Origin: an uncultured Dehalococcoidia bacterium
Lineage (GTDB): Bacteria; Chloroflexota; Dehalococcoidia; Lucifugimonadales; CAJWER01
Reading direction: 5' to 3'
Assembly (NCBI GenBank): GCA_958296115.1
Contig: OY282442.1
Location: forward strand, 840,001-904,000
DNA length: 64,000 bases
In this document: positions 16,479 through 24,388 of the stretch, piece after piece
Layout of the letters: every line of letters begins with the position of its first letter
How positions within the stretch are numbered: the stretch's first letter is position 1
Notes under the pieces: model-generated
What the model was told of the DNA's origin: nothing
The model's database searches: none
Seen by the model: the letters and a program-made list of their open reading frames with translations, nothing else
Translations under genes and position numbers: made by a program

Positions 16479-17966
16479 CTACCATCTCAGGGCGTTCACC
16501 ACTGTTTTGAGGGTTGCGTCGCTTGGGGTGAAGATTACGAGGGTGCGGTCGCGGTCGATCTGTGTGAAGACGCTGCGGCCGCCTTCCAGGGGAAGCTGGT
16601 GAGTCGCGCGCCAGTTGCCGTACCAGGTCTCGCCGCCCTCGTGCGGCTGCCATTCGGCGCCGGTTCGCAGCTCTGTCAGGGCGGCGAATGCATCGTAGAA
16701 TTCCACGGCGTCCTGCCCGGTGTCCCACGCGAGCAGCATGACGAGGAGAGCCTCGCCGTCCGGTCCGTGGAGCAGGGCGTAGGAGTCGCCTCCCCATCCT
16801 TCGGCTGCCTTCAGTCCCTCCTCACGCGACGGCCCGAGCTCTAGGTACGTCGAAAGCGCCAATTCCCCGATGGTGTTCTTGGCTGCCAGCTCCCATCCGT
16901 CCCCCAGAGCGGGCACGAGGTCCGGCAGGTCGACCGGTATCGGCTCGTCCTGGGCGAGGTATTTCTCTGGGTGGAGGATATGCTCTGTCGAGCGGGGCAG
17001 CCGCGAGTAGGCGGCGTCCACGCCCGCCCAGCCTGATTGTTGGTAGAGGGTGAAGACGAATCTCGCGCCGTCATCGTATGGGAACGCGTACCCGCGCCGC
17101 ACGATGTACGGAGCCGCGCGGAATGCGTCTATTAGCGCCTGGCTGGGCGGTCCTCCTTGGGAGGCCGCTTGCTCCTCTTCGGTCATGGTCTCGGTGACGT
17201 ATATCAGCTCGGTCAGCCTGGCGTCGCCTTCTATCAGCGCCCTGAGCGCCAGGGATGCGTCCGCGTTGTCTTCGATGGCGTCGAACGCGGATCTGAAGTC
17301 GTAATGCTGCTGTTGGAGGGCGTGGACGAACTCGTGGATGTACACGCGCTCGGCATCGGGGCCGAACTCGCCGCCCGGTTCGAGGACGAGGTAGAACTTG
17401 TCCTCTTCCGCCCTGTAGAGTCCAAGCGCTCCTTCGGAGTACAGCCCGAGCAGGATGTCGAACAGGTCGGCATTCTGCGGAAGGATGCCCAGGGCCTTGT
17501 ATAGGGCGTCGTCCTTGCCTATATCGTCCCTGTCCTCCTCGAACAGGCCCCGCATGAGCTCGGCCATCTCGCCTCGGCTCATGAACTGCTTGGCTACGAC
17601 GCGGCTGCTGGACAGGTCTCGCAGGGCGCTGACCTTCAGCTCGGCCGCTTCTATCAGCCTGGGGAGCGGGTCGCCGGGCAACGGCGTTGGCGTGCCGAGT
17701 ATCGGGGGGACGTGCGGCAGGATGACCGGCGGGGGCTCGAACGTGGGCGTTGCCGTCGGGGTGGGAATCGGCGTTGGGGTCGGGACCGGCGTGTGGGTGG
17801 GAGCCGGCGCGGGCTCGGCGGTCGGAGTCGGGGTCGTCGCGGGCGTTGGCGCAGTCTGCACGCCGAGCCCGCAGGCGAGCGACGCGGACAGGACGCAAGC
17901 GGCCGCAAGGGCCGAGGCGGCGGTCCTTACGCGAAGCTTCGCGGCTGCCCAATCAGGCGATGGCAC
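16479..17966 (-). CDS. Secreted lipoprotein with HEFVH metallopeptidase motif
   Basis: 495 aa. GTG start at 17966, overlapping the end of the CoA-transferase gene by 14 nt, so the two are probably co-transcribed. Lipoprotein signal ALAAACVLSASLACG, then a ~60-residue Pro/Thr stalk ([13 protein letters not shown]). A mature domain follows with ERVYIHEFVHALQQQHYDF (~215-235), the HExxH zinc motif with the QQHYDF continuation typical of an uncharacterised gluzincin-like family in Chloroflexota and Actinobacteria, and the possible third ligand region IEGDARLTEL. The C-terminal ~120 residues (AWDTGQDAVEFYDAF...WYGNWRATHQ) look like a beta-rich domain. Probably acts outside the cell, tethered to the membrane. 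Substrate unknown. Confidence 0.82.
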   Translation of the reverse strand: MPSPDWAAAKLRVRTAASALAAACVLSASLACGLGVQTAPTPATTPTPTAEPAPAPTHTPVPTPTPIPTPTATPTFEPPPVILPHVPPILGTPTPLPGDPLPRLIEAAELKVSALRDLSSSRVVAKQFMSRGEMAELMRGLFEEDRDDIGKDDALYKALGILPQNADLFDILLGLYSEGALGLYRAEEDKFYLVLEPGGEFGPDAERVYIHEFVHALQQQHYDFRSAFDAIEDNADASLALRALIEGDARLTELIYVTETMTEEEQAASQGGPPSQALIDAFRAAPYIVRRGYAFPYDDGARFVFTLYQQSGWAGVDAAYSRLPRSTEHILHPEKYLAQDEPIPVDLPDLVPALGDGWELAAKNTIGELALSTYLELGPSREEGLKAAEGWGGDSYALLHGPDGEALLVMLLAWDTGQDAVEFYDAFAALTELRTGAEWQPHEGGETWYGNWRATHQLPLEGGRSVFTQIDRDRTLVIFTPSDATLKTVVNALRW

Positions 17967-19155
17967 GCGCGGTCCTCAGGGCGGCTATCTCGCCGCGGCT
18001 GAATCCGTATTCGGCCAGCGCCTCGTCGGTGTGCTGGCCGAGGGTCGGGGCGGGCTTGCGTATGGAGCCCGGCGTGCCGGAGAGCTTGACGGGCAGCCCT
18101 ATGTGCTTCGTTACGCCAGCGACCGGATGCTCGAGGCATTCGACCATGCCCCTGGCCTGGACGTGGGGGTCTTCGTAGACTTGGCGCAGGTCTCTGATAG
18201 GGCCGTTGGGCACGCCGGCGTCGTCGAGGGTTCGGAGCCAGTGGGCGGTGTCGTGTTTCGAGAGAGTGTCCTCCAGGGTGGCTACGAGGGGCGTCATGTT
18301 CTCACGCCGGCGGGCGTTGTCGGCGTACCGTTCGTCCTCGAGCAGGTCCGGCCGGTCGATGGCGTCGCACAGCCGCTCCCAGTTCGCCTGGTTCGCGGCG
18401 CCTATCATGACGTAGCCGTCGCTGGTGGGGAAGGCTTGGTAGGGCGCGGTGAGGGCGTGAGCGGAGCCGACGGGGCCGGGCGGCTGGCCTGTGGCGAAGT
18501 ATATGGCCGACTCCCATATGGTGTATCCGATGCCGGCTTCGAGCAGGGAAGTCTCGACGTGCTGTCCTTCACCGGTCTTCATCCTGTTGACGCATGCCGC
18601 CAGGATGCCGAACGCGCCGTATATGCCGGCGGCGAGGTCGGTGACGGGTACGCCGTGGCGCATGGGAGGACCCCCTGGAACGCCGGTGACGCTCATGAGT
18701 CCGCTCATCGCCTGCGCCACGAGGTCGAAGCCCGGCCGTCCGCTGTGGGGGCCGGTGGCTCCGAATCCGGATATGGTGCAATAGACGAGGGCGGGGTTCA
18801 CGCTCTTGAGGTCGTGGTAGCCGAGTCCTTTGCGCCGCATGGAGCCGGGGCGCATGTTTTGGACGAGGACGTCGGCGCGGGCGGCCATGCGTAGGACGAC
18901 GCCGGGTCCTCCGGGCGCGGCGAGGTCTATGACGATGCCGCGCTTGTTGCGGTTGATTCCGAGGAAGGCCGCGGATTCGCCCTGGATGAAGGGTGGGCCG
19001 GCTCGGCGTATGTCGTCCCCGTCCGGCTTCTCGACCTTGAGGACGTCGGCTCCCATGTCCGCGAGGAGCATGGCGCAGAAGGGCCCCGCCATCATCTGTG
19101 TGAGGTCGAGGACCTTGATGCCGGCGAGCGGTCCGGGCAGTTTGTGCGTATCCAA
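17953..19155 (-). CDS. CaiB/BaiF family (class III) CoA-transferase
   Basis: 400 aa from a TTG at 19155, three bases after the stop of the crotonase gene; a much longer open frame upstream is a shadow. Moves CoA between carboxylic acids through an enzyme-bound aspartyl-CoA. Landmarks: PLAGIKVLDLTQMMAGPFCAMLLADMGADVLKVEKP at the N-terminus; NRNKRGIVIDL; YCTISGFGATGPHSGRPGFDLVAQAMSGLM (~130-165), with the catalytic Asp in GFDLVAQ; and GEGQHVETSLLEAGIGY. Family length is normal. Paired with a crotonase upstream and a lipoprotein gene overlapping downstream. This fits acyl-CoA degradation of a small carboxylate such as a carnitine-like or aromatic acid, but the substrate is unknown. Confidence 0.92.
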   Translation of the reverse strand: MDTHKLPGPLAGIKVLDLTQMMAGPFCAMLLADMGADVLKVEKPDGDDIRRAGPPFIQGESAAFLGINRNKRGIVIDLAAPGGPGVVLRMAARADVLVQNMRPGSMRRKGLGYHDLKSVNPALVYCTISGFGATGPHSGRPGFDLVAQAMSGLMSVTGVPGGPPMRHGVPVTDLAAGIYGAFGILAACVNRMKTGEGQHVETSLLEAGIGYTIWESAIYFATGQPPGPVGSAHALTAPYQAFPTSDGYVMIGAANQANWERLCDAIDRPDLLEDERYADNARRRENMTPLVATLEDTLSKHDTAHWLRTLDDAGVPNGPIRDLRQVYEDPHVQARGMVECLEHPVAGVTKHIGLPVKLSGTPGSIRKPAPTLGQHTDEALAEYGFSRGEIAALRTARAIA

Positions 19156-19157
19156 TG

Positions 19158-19946
19158 TCAGCGCCCCACGAACGCGGGCTGGCGCCGCTCCAGGAAGGCG
19201 CGCCGCCCTTCGCGGAAGTCCTCGCTGTCGAAGCTCACGAACGGGAGGTCGCGCTCCTCGGGGGTGAGCCCGGGGAGCGCCGGGTCCCGCAGGACGCGGC
19301 GCATTATCCGCTTGTGGCGCGCGTGGGACAGCGGGGCAAGCCGCGCCATCTCGTCGGCGAGCTCGGCTACGCACTCGTCTATCTCGGACAGCGGGACGAC
19401 GGCGTTGACCAGTCCGAATCGGAGCGCGTCGTCCGCTCTCACGACGCGCCCGGACATGAGCAGGTAGGAGGCGTTGCCCGGGCCGACGAGGGCCACGAGT
19501 CGGCGCATCTCCTCGTAGCCGATCACTATGCCGAGCTTGGCGGCGGGTATCCCGAACCTGGCGTTGTCGGCGGCGACGCGGAGGTCGGCTGCCAGCGTGA
19601 GCTCGCACCCGCCGCCGACGCAGAAGCCTTTGATTTTGCATATCGTGGGCACGGGGAGCGTCTCCACGGCTTCGACGGCGGCGTCGAAAGCGGCCTGGTA
19701 GGCGCGCGCCTGTTCGGAGCTGTTCCTGCGCCGCTCGAAGTCCCGGATGTCGGCGCCCGCGGAGAACGCTTGGTCCCCGCCGCCTGTGATTACGACGACG
19801 CGGGTCTCGCCGTCCGCCGCGAGCGATCCGGTCATTTGGGCCAGCCGCAGCCAGCCGTCGTAGCTGATGGCGTTGCGGCGCTCCGGCCTGTCGAACGTGA
19901 TGGTTGCGACGCTGCCGCGCCGTTGCAAGCGAATGTCGTCGGGCAT
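19158..19946 (-). CDS. Enoyl-CoA hydratase/isomerase (crotonase) family protein
   Basis: 262 aa. Crotonase fold: ATITFDRPERRNAISYDGW at the start, the oxyanion-hole segment FSAGADIRDF (~63-72), and KGFCVGGGCELTLAADLRVAA (~105-125), with the first catalytic-type Glu in GGGCEL. The second Glu of true hydratases, in the F-G-x-P-E motif, is replaced by Ala (FGIPAAKLGIVIGYEEM). A standard 2-enoyl-CoA hydratase is therefore less likely than an isomerase, hydrolase or decarboxylase of the superfamily. First gene of a minus-strand pair with the CoA-transferase (2-bp gap). Divergent from the ATCase-like gene. Confidence 0.88.
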   Translation of the reverse strand: MPDDIRLQRRGSVATITFDRPERRNAISYDGWLRLAQMTGSLAADGETRVVVITGGGDQAFSAGADIRDFERRRNSSEQARAYQAAFDAAVEAVETLPVPTICKIKGFCVGGGCELTLAADLRVAADNARFGIPAAKLGIVIGYEEMRRLVALVGPGNASYLLMSGRVVRADDALRFGLVNAVVPLSEIDECVAELADEMARLAPLSHARHKRIMRRVLRDPALPGLTPEERDLPFVSFDSEDFREGRRAFLERRQPAFVGR

Positions 19947-20092
19947 GAGCTCGGGCTGGCGAGAGTGATGACATGTGGGATGCTACCGCAAACCATGCAA
20001 TGCCGGCAAGCCAGGCTCGGGCCGTATGGCAGGGCTTGCGCGTACTGGTGTACACTCGCCGCGAACTTCGCAAGCTAGGGGCAGAGCCGCCG

Positions 20093-20992
20093 ATGCGCCA
20101 TCTTACCAGCACCAAGCAGATCGAACGCGGGTGGATGGAGTCCGTCCTCTTTCCGCTATGCGAGAAGCTTCGCAGCCGGGGCTACATGCGCGACGCCCTG
20201 GATGGCAAGGCGGTCTATTGCCTTTTCTACGAGCCGAGCTTTCTGACGCGGACGTCGTTCGAGCGGGCGGTGGAGATCCTGGGCGGAGCCGCCTATCACA
20301 CGGAGGACGCCTCGCAGTTCTTCCCGGTCAACACGCCTCGTTACGTCGATAACGTGGTAGGGCTGCTCGCCAGTATGCGAGTGGACCTGGTGGTTTTGCG
20401 CAGCAGCGAGAGCGGGGTCTTGGACACGGCCGCAAGGGCGGACGCGCTTCCGATAGTCAGCGGAGGCAGCCGGGACGATCATCCGACGCAGGCGCTGGCG
20501 GATATGTACACCCTGCGCCGGGAGGTCGGGGGCCTGGACGGCATCAACTTGGCGGTGGTCGGACGGCTGGAGCACCGGAACGTGAGCGCCCTGCTGACCG
20601 GCTTGGCGCTGTTCGAGGACGCGCGCGTGACGCTGATGCCTTTCAGCGGGCAAGCGAGTCCGGACGTTGTGAGCTACTGCGAGGAGCGCGGCGTGGATGT
20701 CAGGGTCGCGGACTCTTCGGATCCGGGGCCGCTGTCGGAGATGGACGCTATCTACCTGAACGGCCCGCGCACCCTCGCGCACGCCGAGCTTCTGAGGTCT
20801 CGAGGCGCGAACAGTCTCCGCATCGACGCGGACCTGATGGCCCGGCTCAAGGAGGGCTGCGTCATCCTCGACCCGATGCAGCGAAGCGGGGACTTCGACG
20901 TATCAGCGCAGGACCCGCGCCTGGCATTCTACCGCCAGGCGGAGAATGCTCTGCTGGTCAGGATGGCCTTGCTGCTGCAGATACTCGGCTGA
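20093..20992 (+). CDS. Aspartate/ornithine carbamoyltransferase family protein, divergent active site
   Basis: 299 aa from the ATG at 20093, typical ATCase length; the frame is open 40 codons further up, but that part has no family similarity. The fold is clear: carbamoyl-phosphate domain with YEPSFLTRTSFERAVEILGG (~38-57), DDHPTQALADMYTL (the conserved HPTQ motif, ~128), then the second domain with LAVVGRLEHRNVSALL (~155) and VILDPMQRSGDFD (~258). The usual phosphate-binding S-T-R-T-R is here S-F-L-T-R, losing the Thr and the catalytic Arg. The usual HPLPR is DPMQR. No pyrC or other pyrimidine gene is adjacent. It may be a paralog acting on another amine acceptor, or an ATCase of unusual type. 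Confidence 0.8.
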   Translation: MRHLTSTKQIERGWMESVLFPLCEKLRSRGYMRDALDGKAVYCLFYEPSFLTRTSFERAVEILGGAAYHTEDASQFFPVNTPRYVDNVVGLLASMRVDLVVLRSSESGVLDTAARADALPIVSGGSRDDHPTQALADMYTLRREVGGLDGINLAVVGRLEHRNVSALLTGLALFEDARVTLMPFSGQASPDVVSYCEERGVDVRVADSSDPGPLSEMDAIYLNGPRTLAHAELLRSRGANSLRIDADLMARLKEGCVILDPMQRSGDFDVSAQDPRLAFYRQAENALLVRMALLLQILG

Positions 20993-20998
20993 CGAGCT

Positions 20999-22156
20999 TC
21001 AGGCTTCCTCTAGGATGCTCGCGCAGATGTACCTGACCGCGCCGCCGTCGCTCTGGTGGTTGAAGTAGTAGCTGACGAAGGCTCGTCCGTCGTTCATGAG
21101 CCAGGCTTGTGGGTATCCCAAGTCTCGCCCGCCGCCATCGCCGCGCACGACCAGCTCTTCGGCGTCGTCTATGTCAGCGCATTCCTGGTCTGCCAGGATG
21201 GCGCGGATGCCCCATTCGGGCCGGCGGTAGCCGTAGGTCAGCAGGGTGCGGCCACTTGGCATCCTCAGCGGGCTGGCGGGGTAGCCCCAGACGGAGCGCT
21301 TGCGCGCCGCGGACCAGGTTACGCCCTTGTCCTGCGATACTGCGGTGTATAGGAACATCCTCTCGTTCTGGTCGAAGGTCGGGCGGATGAACGCGGCCAG
21401 GTTCCCCGAGGGCGTCTCGATGACCTCGGTCTCGTTGAAGTGGCTCCCCGCCTGGGGCGGCGCGATGGTTCCGCGGAAGCTCCAGGTCCGGCCGCCGTCC
21501 TCGGAGGCCATCAGCGCCACGGAGTAGATTCGGTTGTCCGGGTCATCAGGGTCGGCGTTCCTGCCCAAGTCTCTGCTGTGTATGGGAAATACGAGGGTCC
21601 CGTCGCTCATCTCGATGACGCGGGCCCTCAGTCCGAATGGTGCGGAGAAGCCGGGCAGCGTGGGGTCCCACCCCGGCGCGGACTCGACGTAGTGGCGCTG
21701 GGTCCAGGTGCGGCCCCTGTCAGTCGAGAGCCTCACGTAGGGCCCGCGCTCTGCCAGGTAGTACGTCTGCTGGTCGGGAGCGATGACGCGCTCGGCCCCG
21801 GGGTACTCGCGGACCGACTTGTCGGGCCTGCCCGCCAGGCTCTCGTACACCTCGCGGGTGATGAGGTCGGAGCTCGGCATGGCGGCCACGAGGGTCCCGT
21901 CCCGCAGGAGGGTCAGGTTCTGGTTGCGGATGGGTCCTGAGTCGAACACCTCCGGCTCCGACCAGGAGCCGCCCCCGTCCGAGGATCTGACGATGCACGC
22001 CTCGACGGCCGGGTGGCCGTGTCCCGCCGTGCGGGAGCGACGGAAGGCGACGACTATCTCGTCGTCGGGATAGACGACCACGCTGGGGCCAGGTCCGCAG
22101 TACCACGTCTCGTCACGATACACGTCTATGTCCCTAATCTTCCTGAGCGAAGCCAT
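20999..22156 (-). CDS. BNR-repeat sialidase-like beta-propeller protein
   Basis: 385 aa from the ATG at 22156, preceded by GGGAGG. Six-bladed sialidase-type propeller with repeated Asp-boxes: SSDGGGSWSE (~60), STDRGRTWTQ (~160), SEDGGRTWSF (~245) and SQDKGVTWSA (~295). No signal peptide, so it is probably cytoplasmic. Homologous to the protein at 24389-25471 (shared GYRRPEWGIRAIL against GYRREPMGIRAVL near the end). The family includes exo-alpha-sialidases and many uncharacterised sugar-active proteins; I cannot confirm the sialidase Arg triad or acid/base set. Convergent with the ATCase-like gene (6 bp apart), divergent from coaX. Confidence 0.82.
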   Translation of the reverse strand: MASLRKIRDIDVYRDETWYCGPGPSVVVYPDDEIVVAFRRSRTAGHGHPAVEACIVRSSDGGGSWSEPEVFDSGPIRNQNLTLLRDGTLVAAMPSSDLITREVYESLAGRPDKSVREYPGAERVIAPDQQTYYLAERGPYVRLSTDRGRTWTQRHYVESAPGWDPTLPGFSAPFGLRARVIEMSDGTLVFPIHSRDLGRNADPDDPDNRIYSVALMASEDGGRTWSFRGTIAPPQAGSHFNETEVIETPSGNLAAFIRPTFDQNERMFLYTAVSQDKGVTWSAARKRSVWGYPASPLRMPSGRTLLTYGYRRPEWGIRAILADQECADIDDAEELVVRGDGGGRDLGYPQAWLMNDGRAFVSYYFNHQSDGGAVRYICASILEEA

Positions 22157-22222
22157 GGGAACGCCTCCCGCCGAAGTGTGGGCTAGACGATACCACACCC
22201 AAGGTATTGGTAGGCGTCGTTG

Positions 22223-22228
22223 TATAAT
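22223..22228 (+). promoter_or_regulatory. -10 box upstream of coaX
   Basis: Consensus TATAAT, 37 bp before the coaX start, in the 108-bp divergent gap between the BNR gene and coaX. No convincing -35 box at 17 bp, so strength is uncertain. Confidence 0.45.
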
Positions 22229-22264
22229 GGGGCTGGTTGGATTGCCGCCGCGCCGGTTCTGCTC

Positions 22265-23047
22265 ATGCTTCTCGCACTCGACATCGGCAACACGAATATC
22301 ACCTTCGGCGTCTTCGACGAGGACGGCGGGCCGCCTGGATACAGGCCGAGGGCAACGTGGCGCATCGCCGCGGACCGCGCGCGGCAGGCGGACGAGTACG
22401 GCCTGCTCATCAACAATCTCCTCACCCTGAGGGGGATCCCTCCCGCGAGCGTCGAGCGCGCTATCCTGTGCAGCGGCGTGCCTCCGCTGGTGCGCGTATT
22501 CGACGAGCTTTGCGAGACCTACTTCGGCCTGGAGCCCATGGTCGTCGGGGCAGGCGTCCGCACCGGCATCAAGGTTCTCTACGACAACCCGCGGGACGTC
22601 GGGGCGGACCGGATAGTGGATGCCGCCGCTGCGCTGAAGCTGTACGGCGGGCCGGCCATAGTGGTGGACTTCGGAACGGCGACCGTGTTCGACGCGGTCA
22701 GGGCCAACGGCGAGTACCTGGGGGGCGCGATAGCTCCTGGGATAGCCATAGCTGCGGACGCCCTGTTCCACAGCGCCTCCCTGCTTCGCCGCGTCGAGCT
22801 GGTCAGGCCGCCCGGGGCCATCGGCCGCAATACGGTTCACGCCCTCCAGTCGGGCCTGGTGCTGGGATACGCCGAGATGGTCAAGGGGATGGTCGCCAGG
22901 TTCGAGGCGGAGCTTGGGGGATGCAGGGCGGTCGTCGCGACAGGGGGCCTCGCGGGGCTGATCGAGGCCGAGACCAACGTCTTCGACCACGTTGCGCCGG
23001 ACCTGACGCTGATGGGTCTGCGCATCATCCACGAGATGAACGCGTGA
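22265..23047 (+). CDS. coaX: Type III pantothenate kinase CoaX
   Basis: 260 aa. Phosphorylates pantothenate, the first committed step of CoA synthesis; ASKHA fold. Starts MLLALDIGNTNITFGVFD, which holds the conserved DxGNT phosphate motif; the open frame upstream of this ATG is not family-like. The middle segment GADRIVDAAAALKLYGGPAIVVDFGTATVFDAV is the CoaX signature (GADR, DFGTAT), and LGGAIAPGIAIAADALFHSASLL follows. Overlaps coaBC by 4 nt (GTGA), so the pair is a translationally coupled operon covering steps 1-3 of CoA synthesis. PanB and PanC are encoded elsewhere in the window. Confidence 0.95.
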   Translation: MLLALDIGNTNITFGVFDEDGGPPGYRPRATWRIAADRARQADEYGLLINNLLTLRGIPPASVERAILCSGVPPLVRVFDELCETYFGLEPMVVGAGVRTGIKVLYDNPRDVGADRIVDAAAALKLYGGPAIVVDFGTATVFDAVRANGEYLGGAIAPGIAIAADALFHSASLLRRVELVRPPGAIGRNTVHALQSGLVLGYAEMVKGMVARFEAELGGCRAVVATGGLAGLIEAETNVFDHVAPDLTLMGLRIIHEMNA

Positions 23048-24279
23048 ACCCGCTTGAAGGCAGGTCGGTCGCCCTCGGCGTCAGCGGCAGCATCGCCTGC
23101 TACAAGGCGGTCGATCTGGCCAGCAAGCTGGTCCAGCTTGGGGCGAGGGTGGACGTGATGATGACGGAGGCGGCAATGGAGTTCGTCGCGCCGCTCACGT
23201 TTGCGGCGGTTACCCACCGGCCAGTCGTGGAGAGTCTGTTCGACCCCAAGTCGGAGATCTCCATCGACCACGTCGCCATCGCGGAGCGTGCCGACGCCGT
23301 GGTCATCGCGCCGGCGACTGCCCAGACGATAGCGAAGCTGGCGCTGGGGCTTGCGGACGACCCCATCGGCGCGACGGTTCTCGCCACCGCCGCGCCCGTG
23401 ATAGTCTGCCCGGCGATGGACGCCCACATGTACGACAACCCGGCCACGCAGATGAACGTCGAGACGCTGGCGTCCAGGGGGTTCGTCATCGCGGGGCCAG
23501 CGGAGGGCCGTCTGGCGTCCGGGCTGATGGGCAAGGGCCGGCTGATAGAGACTGCGGAGATGGTCGGCCATCTGCGCCTCGCGCTGGGCCGGCGGGGCAG
23601 CCTCGCCGGACGAAAGGTCGTGGTGAGCGCGGGCGGGACGAAGGAGGACATAGACCCGGTTCGGTTCATAGGGAACCGCTCGACCGGCAAGATGGGCTAC
23701 GCCGTAGCCGAGGCCGCCATAGACCTCGGCGCCGAGACCGTGATAGTGGCAGCGCCCAACGCATTGCAGCCGCCCGTGGGCGCAAGGGTCGAAGCCGTGA
23801 GGAGCGCTCTGGAGATGAGGGATGCCGTTCTGGCCGAGTCCTCCGACGCGGACGCGGTGGTCATGGCCGCCGCGGTCGCGGACTGGAGGCCTAGGGAGCG
23901 GTCCGCGTCGAAGCTGAAGAAGGGCGGACGGAGTAGCTTTTCGCTCGACCTAGAGCGGACGCCGGACATCATCGCCGAGGTGGAGCGCCGCGGGCTCGTC
24001 AAGGTCGGTTTCGCAGCCGAGAGCGACGACGTACTGGCGAATGCTCGCAAGAAGATAGCTCCCAAGGGCCTGGACCTGATAGCGGCGAACGACGTTACGG
24101 CCCCCGGGTCCGGCTTCGGCTCCGATACCAACAGGGTAACGCTGATAGACCGCGGCGGGAACGTCGAGGAGCTCGGCGTGATGACCAAGTACGAGGTCGG
24201 GCGCCGCATCCTCGACCGCGTGGCTTCATTGCTGGGATGCCCAGCCGCGCGGCGGGACGCTCAGCCGCCGGCCCGGTGA
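23044..24279 (+). CDS. coaBC: Bifunctional phosphopantothenoylcysteine decarboxylase/phosphopantothenate-cysteine ligase
   Basis: 411 aa from a GTG at 23044 that overlaps the coaX stop. N-terminal flavin decarboxylase (CoaC): GVSGSIACYKAVDLASKL, the active-site His in ISIDHVAIAERADAVVIAPATA (~78), and CPAMDAHMYDNPATQ (~125). The usual PxMNxxM motif has Asp for Asn here, a variant to note because Asn contributes to decarboxylation. C-terminal CTP-dependent ligase (CoaB): VVVSAGGTKEDIDPVRFIGNRSTGKMG (~195-220), MAAAVADWRP and the KLKKG lysines (~290), and NDVTAPGSGFGSDTNRV (~355). Length and domain order are standard. Confidence 0.96.
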   Translation: MNPLEGRSVALGVSGSIACYKAVDLASKLVQLGARVDVMMTEAAMEFVAPLTFAAVTHRPVVESLFDPKSEISIDHVAIAERADAVVIAPATAQTIAKLALGLADDPIGATVLATAAPVIVCPAMDAHMYDNPATQMNVETLASRGFVIAGPAEGRLASGLMGKGRLIETAEMVGHLRLALGRRGSLAGRKVVVSAGGTKEDIDPVRFIGNRSTGKMGYAVAEAAIDLGAETVIVAAPNALQPPVGARVEAVRSALEMRDAVLAESSDADAVVMAAAVADWRPRERSASKLKKGGRSSFSLDLERTPDIIAEVERRGLVKVGFAAESDDVLANARKKIAPKGLDLIAANDVTAPGSGFGSDTNRVTLIDRGGNVEELGVMTKYEVGRRILDRVASLLGCPAARRDAQPPAR

Positions 24280-24388
24280 ACCCAGCGCGTCCAGCGTCCG
24301 CTATGGCCGGCCTATTGGGGGCATATCTCGTCCTTGCTGTCAGGAACGGAGTATGGGATTATCTGGGAACCTGAAAAGGAGCAAGAAG

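Noticed and set aside
22237-23043. Long N-terminal extension of CoaBC upstream of 23044
   Set aside because: It overlaps coaX out of frame; similarity to CoaBC begins at the GTG at 23044, coupled to the coaX stop.
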